From Saccharopolyspora oryzae (GTDB lineage Bacteria > Actinomycetota > Actinomycetes > Mycobacteriales > Pseudonocardiaceae), in contig NZ_JAQGLA010000012.1 of assembly GCF_027853915.1 (NCBI RefSeq), positions 95,132 to 159,131 of the forward strand: 64,000 bases of DNA, in the 5' to 3' direction. Positions 34,137 to 45,833 of this stretch are shown here, piece after piece. Each line of letters starts with the position of its first letter. The first letter of the stretch is position 1. The position numbers and the translations under genes were made by a program. Under the pieces are notes generated by a model. The model ran no database searches. It saw only the letters and a list, made by a program, of their open reading frames with translations, and was not told where the DNA came from.

Positions 34137-34175
34137 TGTACGCATAGCGGGCATTCAATACGCTACGCGTACATT
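34137..34175. promoter_or_regulatory. Paired operator candidates downstream of the IclR gene
   Basis: Two ACGC-NNN-GCG(T) elements centred at 34145 and 34165, 20 bp apart, enclosed by TGTACGC...GCGTACA. The same geometry occurs at 35065-35104 in the divergent promoter. They sit between the IclR stop and the small membrane-protein gene. Confidence 0.5.
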
Positions 34176-34178
34176 CGA

Positions 34179-35006
34179 TCAGAAGAAACCCTCGAAGCCC
34201 TTGCTGGGGGTGGGGGTCTCGTACTCGTCGTCGGTCCTCAGGCCGAACTCCTTGCTGATGCGCGCCGCGGTGCGCACCACCAGCGGGACCAGTTCCTCGC
34301 GCAGCTGCTCGACGTCGGCCCGGCCGGCGGACGTCGACGACGCGAGCGCGGCCACGACCGTCCCGGTCTGGTCGCGCACCGGTGCGGCGACGGACAGGAG
34401 GCCCTCCTCGAGCTCTCCGGCGACGATGGCCCAGCCCTGCTGGCGGACCTTCCGGAGCTCCTCCCGGAAAACGGCCTGGTCGGTGATGGTGCGCGAGGTG
34501 TACGCCTTGAGTCCCGACTGCTTGATCGCGTGCTCGACCTCCACCGGTGATGCCCATGCCAGGAGGACGCGCCCCATGGAGGTCGCGTGCGCCGGGACCC
34601 GGGTGCCGAGCGAGACGTTGATGCTCATGATCCGGCGCACCGGCACCCGTCCGATGTAGACGATCTCGCCGCCGTCCAGGGCTGCCAGCGAAGCGGATTC
34701 CTGCGTCCGCTCGGCCAGTTCCATCAGGTGCGGCTGGGCGAGGTCGGTCATCGCGTTCGACGCGGAGTAGTGCTGCCCGATGCTGAGCACGCGCGGGGTC
34801 AGGGCCCAGCGGCTGCCGGTGCTGCGGACGTAGCCGAGGCGCTGGAGGGTGATCAGGATGCGGCGGACGGCCGGCCGGGAGAGGCCGGTGGCGGCAGCGA
34901 TCTCGGCGAGGGTCGGGTTCGGCCGCTCGGCGTCGAAGGCGAGCAGCACCGCGAAGCCCCGCTCGATGCTCTGGATGTAGTCGCGGTCGGTCTCTCTGGT
35001 GGTCAT
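34179..35006 (-). CDS. IclR-family regulator (PcaR/CatR-like)
   Basis: 275 residues: an N-terminal winged helix (YIQSIERGFAVLLAFDAERPNPTLAEIAAATGLSRPAVRRILITL) and a C-terminal IclR effector domain (MSINVSLGTRVPAHATSMGRVLLA). The SIERGFAVL pattern is typical of PcaR/PcaU/CatR regulators of aromatic catabolism. It is divergent from the flavin reductase-monooxygenase-dioxygenase genes, with two palindromes in between, so it most likely controls them with an aromatic intermediate as effector. Several in-frame ATGs exist; 35006 is favoured. Confidence 0.9.
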   Translation of the reverse strand: MTTRETDRDYIQSIERGFAVLLAFDAERPNPTLAEIAAATGLSRPAVRRILITLQRLGYVRSTGSRWALTPRVLSIGQHYSASNAMTDLAQPHLMELAERTQESASLAALDGGEIVYIGRVPVRRIMSINVSLGTRVPAHATSMGRVLLAWASPVEVEHAIKQSGLKAYTSRTITDQAVFREELRKVRQQGWAIVAGELEEGLLSVAAPVRDQTGTVVAALASSTSAGRADVEQLREELVPLVVRTAARISKEFGLRTDDEYETPTPSKGFEGFF

Positions 35007-35064
35007 CGCCGCCATTTTCCCGCATGTCCCCCTTGACTCGAACCTGTGAGCCAGTGCACCCTCC

Positions 35065-38181
<3,117 letters not shown>

Positions 38182-38189
38182 TCAACGCC

Positions 38190-38227
38190 TCCGCCGGGCC
38201 CGCGCAACGGAGGGCGGGCCCGGCGGA
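38190..38227 (+). terminator. Hairpin after catA
   Basis: TCCGCCGGGCCCGC (38190-38203) with its complement (38214-38227), 10-nt loop, eight bases after the stop. Confidence 0.8.
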
Positions 38228-38249
38228 ACCCCAACAGAACGAGGATCTG

Positions 38250-38357
38250 ATGAACGACGCGCGGATCGACCGCATCGACACCGTTCTGCTCGACATCCCG
38301 CTCATCCAGGTCACCCCGCTCGCACAACACCCCGCCGACCTGGCAGCGCAGCCATGA
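38250..38357 (+). pseudogene. N-terminal remnant of a muconate cycloisomerase-like gene
   Basis: A 35-codon frame starting MNDARIDRIDTVLLDIPLIQ, the opening of muconate cycloisomerases (catB: RI.T.L.D.PL). After about 20 residues the similarity ends in TPLAQHPADLAAQP and a stop. catB normally follows catA, so this looks like the scar of a deletion or replacement. Its stop overlaps the ATG of the next gene (ATGA). GAGGATC precedes its start. Confidence 0.6.
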
Positions 38358-39139
38358 CCGCCGCGACGACCTCCCGCGCACGGCTGTGGCGCGGCCTCGG
38401 CGACATCCCCGCCGGACGGGGCCCGTGCGTGACCACGCTCGGCGTCTTCGACGGCGTCCACCGCGGACACGCGCACCTGATCGGCCACGCCGTCCGGCGC
38501 GGACGCGCGCTCGGACTGCCCGCGGTGATGGTCACTTTCGACCCGCATCCGGCACGAGTGGTCGGCGCGCCGCGCGACACGGCGGCGCTGACCACCGTCG
38601 AGTGGCGCGCCGAGCTGGCCTGCGATCTCGGCGTGGACGCGGTGCTAGTGCTGCCGTTCACCCGCGGATTCGCGCAACTTCCGCCGGCGAGCTTCGTCGA
38701 GCAGGTGCTCGCCAGCGGTCTGCGAACCGCTGCTGTCGTCGTGGGCGCCAACTTCACGTTCGGCCACCGGGGCAGCGGCACCACGGCCACGCTGCACGAA
38801 CTCGGCGCCGATCACGGCTTCACGGCCCACGAAGTTCCCCTGGTGCAAGCGGGAGAAGCACCGCACTCCTCCACGCGGATCCGGGAGTGCCTGCGCCGCG
38901 GCGACGTCCGGGCCGCAGCACGCGCGCTGGGCAGGCCCCACCGCATCGACGGGCACGTCAGCGGCGGAATGCTCCGCGCCGCAGCAGGAACCGCGATTCC
39001 TGCGGAGGGGCGCTACTCCGCCAGAACCGGCAACGGGCAGGCCGTCGACGTCGAGGTGCGCGCGGGGGAGCACGTCGCGCTTCCCGGCATGCCGTCCGGT
39101 CCCGCGAGCATCGAATTCCTCGCCCGCCTGAGCTGCTGA
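38354..39139 (+). CDS. FAD synthetase-like protein lacking a recognisable riboflavin kinase domain
   Basis: 261 residues. The N-terminal nucleotidyltransferase half of RibF is clear: GVFDGVHRGHAHLIGHAV (HxGH-type), MVTFDPHPARVV, and the end motif APHSSTRIRECLRRGDVRAAARALGRPHRIDGHV (S/T-x-x-R). After that, RibF normally continues into the flavokinase domain with a PTAN motif; here about 60 residues remain without it. It would adenylylate FMN, perhaps to feed the adjacent flavin-dependent system. It begins inside the catB remnant. Confidence 0.75.
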   Translation: MTAATTSRARLWRGLGDIPAGRGPCVTTLGVFDGVHRGHAHLIGHAVRRGRALGLPAVMVTFDPHPARVVGAPRDTAALTTVEWRAELACDLGVDAVLVLPFTRGFAQLPPASFVEQVLASGLRTAAVVVGANFTFGHRGSGTTATLHELGADHGFTAHEVPLVQAGEAPHSSTRIRECLRRGDVRAAARALGRPHRIDGHVSGGMLRAAAGTAIPAEGRYSARTGNGQAVDVEVRAGEHVALPGMPSGPASIEFLARLSC

Positions 39140-39489
39140 TCGACAGCCGCCTTGGTCGGTCGAGGGGGCTGGGACATCACTCGTTCGGGTTGTCCGGGAT
39201 GGCTCGGGTGGGTTTGCCGGGGCGTTGACGTGCGGGTTCGGCGAGGTGAACTCCCTCGCTCCGACGTCGATCGAGGGGCGTGTTTATTTGACTCGTTCCA
39301 GAAAAGCTGATAGCTGTTGGACGTGCCGTCCGCTGCCGAGCGACCCGGCTTCGGGTTGCCGTGCTCGTGATGGTCTCGGAGCATCCGCATGCGGGCGCCG
39401 ACGCTGTTGCGACCGCTGAGGCAGCAGCCCCGACTGCTTCGGCTGCACCGGGCGAACGACTGACTGAAGACCCCACCGAGGAGCGAGTT
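39140..39489 (+). promoter_or_regulatory. Upstream region of katA with a possible promoter
   Basis: TTGACT (39288-39293) is followed after 17 bp by TAGCTG (39311-39316), a usable -35 with a weak -10. The katA frame is open from 39361 but that part (Ala-rich) is not catalase-like. No clear palindrome for an oxidative-stress regulator was found. Confidence 0.4.
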
Positions 39490-40947
39490 TTGACTGAGAA
39501 CAACCAGAAACCGTTGACCACGGTGGCCGGTGCCCCGGTCCCGGACAACCAGAACTCCCTGACCGCCGGTCCGCGCGGCCCGATGCTGCTGCAGGACGTC
39601 TGGTTCCTGGAGAAGCTGGCGCACTTCGACCGCGAGGTCATCCCGGAGCGGCGGATGCACGCGAAGGGTTCGGGCGCGTTCGGCACCTTCACGGTGACCA
39701 ACGACATCACCCAGTACACCAGCGCGAAGATCTTCTCCGAGGTCGGCAAGAAGACCGACCTGTTCGTCCGGTTCTCCACCGTCGCCGGTGAGCGCGGTGC
39801 GGCCGACGCCGAGCGCGACATCCGCGGCTTCGCCGTGAAGTTCTACACCGAAGAGGGCAACTGGGACCTCGTCGGCAACAACACCCCGGTGTTCTTCTTC
39901 CGCGACCCGCTGAAGTTCCCGGACCTTAACCACGCGGTGAAGCGCGACCCGCGCACCAACATGCGCAACGCCGAGAACAACTGGGACTTCTGGACGAACC
40001 TGCCCGAGGCGCTGCACCAGGTCACCATCGTGATGTCCGACCGCGGCATCCCGGCGTCCTACCGCCACATGCACGGCTTCGGCTCGCACACCTACAGCTT
40101 CATCAACGCCGAGGGCGAGCGGTTCTGGGTCAAGTTCCACCACCGCACCCAGCAGGGCATCAAGAACCTGACCGACGCCGAGGCCGAGGCCCTGGTCGGC
40201 AAGGACCGCGAGTCGCACCAGCGCGACCTGTACGAGTCGATCGAGAACGGCGACTTCCCGAAGTGGAAGCTGTACGTGCAGATCATGCCGGAGGCCGACG
40301 CGGAGAACTACCGCTTCCACCCCTTCGACCTGACCAAGGTCTGGTCGAAGAAGGACTACCCGCTGATCGAGGTCGGCGAGTGGGAGCTCAACCGCAACCC
40401 GGAGAACTACCACGCCGAGGTCGAGCAGGCCGCCTTCAACCCGGCCAACGTGGTCCCGGGCATCAGCTTCTCCCCGGACCGGATGCTGCAGGGCCGGCTG
40501 TTCTCCTACGGTGACGCACAGCGCTACCGCCTGGGCGTGAACCACCACCAGATCCCGGTCAACGCGCCGAAGAACCCGGTGAACTCGTTCCACCGCGACG
40601 GCGCCATGCGGATCAACCAGGGCGGCACCCCGGCCATCGAGCCGAACTCCTACGGCCGCTGGCAGGAGCAGCCGGCGTACCGCGACCCGGCCCAGGCCGT
40701 GGGCGCCGTCGCCGACCGGTTCAACTACCGCGAGGACGACGACAACTACTACGAGCAGCCGGGCAACCTGTTCCGCAGCATGTCGGCGGAGCAGCAGCAG
40801 GTGCTGTTCGAGAACACCGCGCGGGCCATCGACGGTGCCTCCGAGGCCACCAAGGAGCGCCACATCGCCAACTGCACGAAGGCCGACCCGGCCTACGGCG
40901 AGGGCGTGCGCAAGGCCATCGAGGCGCTCGCCGCGGGCGAGCTCTGA
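39490..40947 (+). CDS. katA: Monofunctional haem catalase
   Basis: 485 residues from TTG 39490, which has GAGGAG six bases upstream and gives the usual length of small-subunit catalases. Catalytic His57 lies in [12 protein letters not shown], the distal Asn in [12 protein letters not shown], and the haem Tyr in [14 protein letters not shown]. It converts hydrogen peroxide to water and oxygen in the cytoplasm. The frame extends 43 codons upstream without similarity. An ankyrin gene follows, an arrangement known for Pseudomonas katB-ankB. Confidence 0.94.
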   Translation: MTENNQKPLTTVAGAPVPDNQNSLTAGPRGPMLLQDVWFLEKLAHFDREVIPERRMHAKGSGAFGTFTVTNDITQYTSAKIFSEVGKKTDLFVRFSTVAGERGAADAERDIRGFAVKFYTEEGNWDLVGNNTPVFFFRDPLKFPDLNHAVKRDPRTNMRNAENNWDFWTNLPEALHQVTIVMSDRGIPASYRHMHGFGSHTYSFINAEGERFWVKFHHRTQQGIKNLTDAEAEALVGKDRESHQRDLYESIENGDFPKWKLYVQIMPEADAENYRFHPFDLTKVWSKKDYPLIEVGEWELNRNPENYHAEVEQAAFNPANVVPGISFSPDRMLQGRLFSYGDAQRYRLGVNHHQIPVNAPKNPVNSFHRDGAMRINQGGTPAIEPNSYGRWQEQPAYRDPAQAVGAVADRFNYREDDDNYYEQPGNLFRSMSAEQQQVLFENTARAIDGASEATKERHIANCTKADPAYGEGVRKAIEALAAGEL

Positions 40948-40961
40948 GAACTTTTATAGAA

Positions 40962-41009
40962 CTCGTTTTGCGTGGCGGTGCGGGTAGCGAAGTCAGGCGC
41001 TGAGAGCCT
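40962..41009 (+). repeat. Family C structured repeat, collapsed copy 4
   Basis: CTCGTTTTGCGTGGCGGTGC begins a 28-bp segment (40962-40989) that matches the 5' flank of copy 1 at 27 of 28 bases; it then jumps to GCGCTGAGA, the 3' arm of the outer helix. The interior is missing, as after deletion across the hairpin. Confidence 0.75.
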
Positions 41010-41085
41010 GTCGGACGACCCAGTAGCGGGGCGGCGGTCGCTTTGGCGGCCGCCGCCCCGATCCTTGTTCTGACCAGGAGGACTC

Positions 41086-41463
41086 ATGAGCGGACTCACC
41101 CCGGAGCAGGTCCAGCGCGTCGTGGAGCTGGCGATGGACCTGGCGCGCGAAGGGCGGACCGAGCAGCTCTTGGAGTTCGTCGACCACGGCCTGCCGGTCA
41201 ACACGACGGACGAAGCGGGCAACAGCCTGCTCATGCTCGCGGCCTACCACGGCCACGCCGGCACTGTGCGCGCGCTGCTCGACCGCGACGCCGATCCGGA
41301 CCTGCGCAACGACCGCGACCAGTCGCCCATCGCGGGAGCGCTGTTCAAGGGTGAAGAAGAGGTCGTGCGGGTGCTCCGCGAAGCGGGCGCCGACCTCGAT
41401 GCGGGCACGCCCAGCGCCCGCGCCGCGGCCACCATGTTCGGCCGCGAACACCTCCTCGGCTGA
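41086..41463 (+). CDS. Small ankyrin-repeat protein linked to catalase
   Basis: 125 residues with about three ankyrin repeats, such as AGNSLLMLAAYHGHAGTVRALLDRDADPDLRNDRDQSPIAGAL. No signal peptide. In Pseudomonas aeruginosa the ankyrin protein AnkB encoded beside katB is needed for full catalase activity; a similar protective or scaffold role is inferred from position only. CAGGAGGA precedes the ATG. Confidence 0.85.
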   Translation: MSGLTPEQVQRVVELAMDLAREGRTEQLLEFVDHGLPVNTTDEAGNSLLMLAAYHGHAGTVRALLDRDADPDLRNDRDQSPIAGALFKGEEEVVRVLREAGADLDAGTPSARAAATMFGREHLLG

Positions 41464-41622
41464 GCCGTGCCCTTCCCCGCAGGTCGGGGACCCTCCTGCC
41501 GCCAGCGAAAGAAAATCTTTCGCCTTCACGCAGTCTTGTCGGAAAGATGTTGCTTCTTCTCGCAACCCTGATGTAATTCTTGTTGACAAGTGATGCGTGA
41601 CACGGCGTCCGGGAGGCCGAAG
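41464..41622 (+). promoter_or_regulatory. Leader of lat with a small hairpin
   Basis: GCGAAAGA (41505-41512), AAA, TCTTTCGC (41516-41523) is a perfect short hairpin. A TTGACA at 41583 has no matching -10 at proper distance before the start codon. Confidence 0.35.
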
Positions 41623-42990
41623 ATGACCGCTCAGCACGAGACCGTTCGCGACGTGGCACCGACTGGCGTACCCGCGCCGCGCGAGGCGGGGACCGACGTC
41701 GTGGAGGCCCTGAAAGCGCAGGTCACCGGCGACCTGATGAACATCGTCGTGGACCTCGACGCGGGCGATGGCTGCAAGCTGCGCGACGCGCGCGACGGCA
41801 CCGAGTACCTCGACCTGACGATGTTCTTCAGCTCGGCGCCGCTCGGGCACGGCCACCCCGGCCTGCGGACCTCCGAGTTCGAGGCCGCGCTGGTGCGCGC
41901 CAGCCGGGTGAAGCCGTCCAACCCGGACTTCGCCACGTTCGAGCAAGCCCGCTTCGCCGAGACGTTCCGGCGCGTGGTCGGCATCGACGAGCTGCCGCTG
42001 CTGTTCTTCATCGACGGCGGCACCCTCGCCGTGGAGAACGCGCTGAAGGTGGCCTTCGACTGGAAGACGAAGGTCAACGCGCGCAAGGGGATCGGCGTGC
42101 GCGGCTCCCGCGTGCTGCACCTGGAGAAGGCCTTCCACGGCCGCAGCGGCTACACGATGTCGCTGACCAACACCGACCCGACGAAGATCCGCGACTACCC
42201 GATGTTCGACTGGCCGCGCATCCCCAGCCCGGCGATCGAACCGGGGGAGCGCTGGGACAGCGCCGAACTGCTGCCCGAGGAAGTGGTGGCCCTCGACGCC
42301 GCGCGCGCCGCCGTGCAGCGCTACGGCCGGGAGATCGCCTGCTTCGTCTACGAGCCGATCCAGGGCGAGGGCGGCGACCGCCACCTGCGCCCCCAGTTCC
42401 TGCAGGCGGTGCAGGCGCTGTGCCGGGAGAACGACGTGCTCACCGTCGCCGACGAGGTGCAGACCGGCATGCTGACCGGTCAGGCGTGGGCCCACCAGGC
42501 GCTCGGCCTCGAACCGGACCTGGTGGCGTTCGGCAAGCGCCTCCAGGTGTGCGGCGTGATGGGCGGGCGCCGGGTCCTGGAGATCGCCGACAACGCGTTC
42601 CGCGAGCCCAGCCGGATCAGCTCCACCTGGGGCGGCTCCCTGGTCGACATGGTCCGCGCGACCCGCATCCTCGAGGTCGTCGAGGCCGAGGGGCTGCTCG
42701 AGCACAGCCGCCAGATGGGCGAGCTGCTGCTCGGCGAGCTGCGCGACCTGGCGGCGGAGTTCCCGTCGCTGGTCAAGGCCCCGCGCGGCCGCGGCCTGAT
42801 GTGCGCGATCACCTTCCACGACCCGGCCCAGCGGGACCGGGCCCTGGCGATCGCCCGGGACAGCTACAAGACGCTGTTCCTCCCGTCCGGTCCGGACTCC
42901 CTGCGCGCCCGCCCGCCGCTCTCGGCCCGCCCGGAGGAGCTGGTCGAGGCGGTCGCGGCACTCCGCAAGACCCTCGCCGACCTCGCCTGA
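41623..42990 (+). CDS. lat: L-lysine 6-aminotransferase
   Basis: 455 residues, class III PLP aminotransferase. Key parts: FFIDGGTLAVENALKVAFDWK, HLEKAFHGRSGYTMSLTNTDP, EPIQGEGGDRHLRPQFL and the PLP-binding Lys in VAFGKRLQVCG. It matches the LAT group (mycobacterial Rv3290c and beta-lactam producers), which transfers the epsilon-amino group of lysine to 2-oxoglutarate, giving piperideine-6-carboxylate. No beta-lactam genes are present, so lysine breakdown is the likely role. The usual neighbouring lrp is absent. Confidence 0.9.
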   Translation: MTAQHETVRDVAPTGVPAPREAGTDVVEALKAQVTGDLMNIVVDLDAGDGCKLRDARDGTEYLDLTMFFSSAPLGHGHPGLRTSEFEAALVRASRVKPSNPDFATFEQARFAETFRRVVGIDELPLLFFIDGGTLAVENALKVAFDWKTKVNARKGIGVRGSRVLHLEKAFHGRSGYTMSLTNTDPTKIRDYPMFDWPRIPSPAIEPGERWDSAELLPEEVVALDAARAAVQRYGREIACFVYEPIQGEGGDRHLRPQFLQAVQALCRENDVLTVADEVQTGMLTGQAWAHQALGLEPDLVAFGKRLQVCGVMGGRRVLEIADNAFREPSRISSTWGGSLVDMVRATRILEVVEAEGLLEHSRQMGELLLGELRDLAAEFPSLVKAPRGRGLMCAITFHDPAQRDRALAIARDSYKTLFLPSGPDSLRARPPLSARPEELVEAVAALRKTLADLA

Positions 42991-43000
42991 CCGCAGCGAG

Positions 43001-43030
43001 TGCGGGGCGCCTCGGCCGAGGCGCCCCGCA
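43001..43030. terminator. Bidirectional hairpin between lat and the response regulator
   Basis: A perfect 30-bp palindrome: TGCGGGGCGCCTCGG (43001-43015) and its complement (43016-43030). It starts 10 bp after the lat stop and ends 3 bp before the regulator's. Confidence 0.85.
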
Positions 43031-43033
43031 CCG

Positions 43034-43630
43034 TCAGATCCAGCCCTCCTGCCAGGCCTTTCGGGCGGCTTCGTGCCGGGTCGAGACGCCCAGCTTCGTC
43101 ATCGCCGAGGAGAGGTAGTTGCGAACCGTGCCCGGGGCGAGGTGGACCGCCGTCGCGATGGTGGCGATCGTGCCGCCCTGCAGGGTGTGGGTGAGCAGTT
43201 CCAGCTCCCGGTCGGTGAGCGGGCAGGCGTCGCTGGTGAGCGCGCTGGCCGCGATCTCCGGGTCGATGTAGCGACCGCCGTCGTGCACGTCGCGCAGGAT
43301 CACCGCCAACCGCGATGCGGGCGTCGTCTTGGGGACGAAACCGCGGATCCCCGCCTGCAGGGCGCGTTTCAGGACGCCGGGGCGCGCGTGCCGGGTGACC
43401 AGCACGACCGGCACCTCCGCGCCGATCTGGCGGGCGGCCTGCACGCCGTCGAGCTCGGGCATCTCCAGGTCGAACACCGCGACGTCCGGCGCGTGCTCGC
43501 GCACCGCGCGGACCCCCTCCGATCCGTTGCTGCACTGGGTGACGACGGACAGGTCCGGTTCCAGGTCCAGCAGCGCCGCGAGGGCACCTCGGATCAGGTC
43601 CTCGTCGTCGGCCAGCACCACTCGGATCAC
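43034..43630 (-). CDS. NarL/DesR-family response regulator
   Basis: 198 residues: a receiver domain (VVLADDEDLIRGALAALL; phospho-Asp in VAVFDLEMPELDG; Lys in GFVPKTTPAS) and a LuxR-type helix-turn-helix (LTDRELELLTHTLQGGTIATIATAVHLAPGTVRNYLSSAMTKLG). DesR-like, usually controlling the neighbouring ABC exporter. GTG start at 43630 overlaps the kinase stop. Confidence 0.9.
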   Translation of the reverse strand: MIRVVLADDEDLIRGALAALLDLEPDLSVVTQCSNGSEGVRAVREHAPDVAVFDLEMPELDGVQAARQIGAEVPVVLVTRHARPGVLKRALQAGIRGFVPKTTPASRLAVILRDVHDGGRYIDPEIAASALTSDACPLTDRELELLTHTLQGGTIATIATAVHLAPGTVRNYLSSAMTKLGVSTRHEAARKAWQEGWI

Positions 43631-44823
43631 GACGTCCTCCCCGGTTCCGCGGCGGTTCCGCGCAGTTCGAACCAATCGTCCACCAGCCTCGCCTCGACGT
43701 GACCGCCCATCGCGCTGAACCGCTGGCGCAACCCGTCGATGCCCGAACCCGCCTCTCCGTTCGGCGGTTTCACGCGGTCGTTGCGCAGCACGATGCTGGT
43801 GCGCGCACCCTCGACGGCGATGCTGAGCCGGCAGTTCTCCGCGCGCGAGTGGCGCAGGACGTTCGTCGTGCCCTCGCGCACCAGCGCGCCGAACAGCGGT
43901 TGCAGCGGTGGCGGCACCGCCGTCGCGTCACCGTCCACAGTGGTCTTGGCCCCGGCGGCTTCCAGGATCTCGCGGGCGTTGTCGAGCTCGGCGGTCAGCT
44001 TGCTGCCGCGGTAACCGTGCACCACGTCGCGGGTGTCCTTCAGCGCGGTGCGGGCGAGTTCGGCGATCTCGGCGGCCTGTGCGCGCGCCGCCGCGTCGTC
44101 GTGGCCGACCAGGCGCTCGGTCAGCTCGCCCTTCAACGCGATCACCTGCAGGTGGTGGCCCTGGATGTCGTGCAGGTCGGCGGCGAACCGGAGCCGCTCG
44201 TTGGCGACCGCCAGCTCGGCGCTGACCGTCCGCGCCCGGTCGAGCTCGAGCACGATGTCCCAGAACCACACCGCGGCCAGCACCAGCGACATCACGATGG
44301 ACACCAGGACGGCGGTGAAGACGCCGGGAATCAGCCCGCGCAGCGGGTCGCCCGGCGAACTCGCGAACGTGCCGATCACCGCCACCGCCAGCGCGGTGCC
44401 GATCGCCAGCGGCCAGCGCAGCCGGTACGGCGCGGCCGAGACGTGCACCCCGGCCAGGCCGCTGACCACCATCGACCACAGCGCACCGCTGCCGTCCTTG
44501 TGCATCGTGTAGGCCATCGCGGCCATCGCGGCGGCGAACACCACGACGTGCACCACCGGGCGGTGCTTCCCGTGCCCGAGGCCCTGCATGAGGCTGGTGG
44601 CCATCCACGTGCCGTCGATCGCGGCCAGCACCGCGACCACCGCAAGCAGCACCACCTCGACGGTGCTGTAGCGGCCCTTCGAAGCTCCGACCAGCAGGAG
44701 GAGCAGCGGGGCCAGCACGTAGAACGGCTGCATCGGCACGATCGACCACCACGTGTACCGGCGCAGGCGCCGGATGCGGCGGGGGTCGAACTCGGGGGTC
44801 GTCACGGGTACAGCATCGGACAT
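43627..44823 (-). CDS. DesK-like sensor histidine kinase
   Basis: 398 residues: a membrane domain of about five or six helices (residues 28-205), a coiled segment, the HisKA_3 motif LRFAADLHDIQGHHLQVIALKGEL with the phospho-His, and a C-terminal ATPase domain (VREGTTNVLRHSRA, GSGIDGLRQRFSAMGGH). This layout fits membrane-sensing DesK-type kinases, which respond to lipid state or membrane-active compounds. It is coupled to the response regulator and divergent from an ABC exporter. The frame is open further up; the ATG at 44823 is favoured. Confidence 0.88.
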   Translation of the reverse strand: MSDAVPVTTPEFDPRRIRRLRRYTWWSIVPMQPFYVLAPLLLLLVGASKGRYSTVEVVLLAVVAVLAAIDGTWMATSLMQGLGHGKHRPVVHVVVFAAAMAAMAYTMHKDGSGALWSMVVSGLAGVHVSAAPYRLRWPLAIGTALAVAVIGTFASSPGDPLRGLIPGVFTAVLVSIVMSLVLAAVWFWDIVLELDRARTVSAELAVANERLRFAADLHDIQGHHLQVIALKGELTERLVGHDDAAARAQAAEIAELARTALKDTRDVVHGYRGSKLTAELDNAREILEAAGAKTTVDGDATAVPPPLQPLFGALVREGTTNVLRHSRAENCRLSIAVEGARTSIVLRNDRVKPPNGEAGSGIDGLRQRFSAMGGHVEARLVDDWFELRGTAAEPGRTS

Positions 44824-44841
44824 TCCCGGCGATCGGCCGAT

Positions 44842-44867
44842 CGAAATGACATGAGTCATCGATTTCG
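44842..44867. promoter_or_regulatory. Inverted repeat in the divergent DesKR-ABC promoter
   Basis: ATGAC (44846-44850) and GTCAT (44855-44859) form an inner palindrome flanked by CGAAA (44842) and TTTCG (44863-44867). It lies between the two divergent starts and is a candidate response-regulator site. Confidence 0.5.
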
Positions 44868-44939
44868 CTGACAGAACTGCGCCCGAGCGCTGACGGAACG
44901 CGCTACCGGCGCACTTCCGGCCCGGCGACGCTGGTTCCC

Positions 44940-45833
44940 ATGACGACACCAGTGATCAGCGTGCAGGGCTTGCGCTGCCGCTACGGCGAGTTCGAGGCAG
45001 TCCGGGGGATCGACTTCGACGTGCAGGCCGGTGAGCTGTTCGCCCTGCTCGGCACGAACGGCGCCGGCAAGACGACCACGCTGGAGACCATCGAAGGGCA
45101 CCGGGAGCCGAGCGGCGGAGTCGTGCGGGTCTTCGGGGAGGACCCGCGGCAGGACCGCTCGATCCGCCGCCGCATCGGCATCATGCTGCAGGAAGGCGGT
45201 TTCGCCGGGGACCTCACGGTGCTCGAAGCGGCGGAACTGGGCAGCGCGCTGACCAGTCGCCCGTCCGATGTGGACGAATCGCTGGCCGCGGTCGGGCTGG
45301 CCGGGCGGCGCGCGGTGCGCGTCCGGCAGCTCTCCGGCGGCGAGCGCCGTCGCCTCGACCTGGCGCTCGCCCTGCTCGGCGACCCGGACCTGCTGTTCCT
45401 CGACGAGCCGACCACCGGGATGGACCCGGAATCCCGCCGCGCCACCTGGGACCTGGTGCGCGGACTGCTCGCGCGCGGCACCACCGTCCTGCTGACCACG
45501 CACTACCTCGAAGAGGCCGAACGGCTCGCGCACCGACTGGCCATCATGCACGAGGGGCGGATCGCGGTGTCCGGTCGGCTGGTCGACGTGCTGGCCGCGC
45601 ACCGCGCGCGGATCACCTTCGACGTCCAGCGCGACGCGGTGCTGCCACCGCTGGCCGGGACGGCGACCGTGACCGGCACGCACGTCGAGGTCCGCACCCC
45701 CGACCTGCAACAGGACCTGCACGCACTGCTGTCGTGGGCGGACGGCCGGCTCGAGCTGAGCGGTCTGCGCGCGCACCACGCATCGCTGGAGGACGTCTTC
45801 CAGGGCGTTCGTGAGGAGGCACTGGTCGCATGA
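44940..45833 (+). CDS. ABC transporter ATP-binding protein (exporter type)
   Basis: 297 residues. Walker A GTNGAGKTTTL, Q-loop LQEGGF, signature LSGGERRRLDLALALLG, Walker B LLFLDEPTTGMDPESRR, and H-loop TTHYLEEAERL. The DrrA-type C-terminal extension ends HASLEDVFQGVREEALVA. It powers the permease encoded next (ATGA overlap) and is probably induced by the divergent DesKR-type system, suggesting export of a membrane-active compound. Confidence 0.93.
   Translation: MTTPVISVQGLRCRYGEFEAVRGIDFDVQAGELFALLGTNGAGKTTTLETIEGHREPSGGVVRVFGEDPRQDRSIRRRIGIMLQEGGFAGDLTVLEAAELGSALTSRPSDVDESLAAVGLAGRRAVRVRQLSGGERRRLDLALALLGDPDLLFLDEPTTGMDPESRRATWDLVRGLLARGTTVLLTTHYLEEAERLAHRLAIMHEGRIAVSGRLVDVLAAHRARITFDVQRDAVLPPLAGTATVTGTHVEVRTPDLQQDLHALLSWADGRLELSGLRAHHASLEDVFQGVREEALVA

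Noticed and set aside
38250..38357. A normal small protein gene before the FAD-synthetase-like gene
   Set aside because: The first 20 residues match the start of muconate cycloisomerases, so a truncated remnant is the better reading.
41583..41588. TTGACA as -35 of lat
   Set aside because: It lies too close to the ATG (35 bp) and no -10 follows at 16-18 bp.
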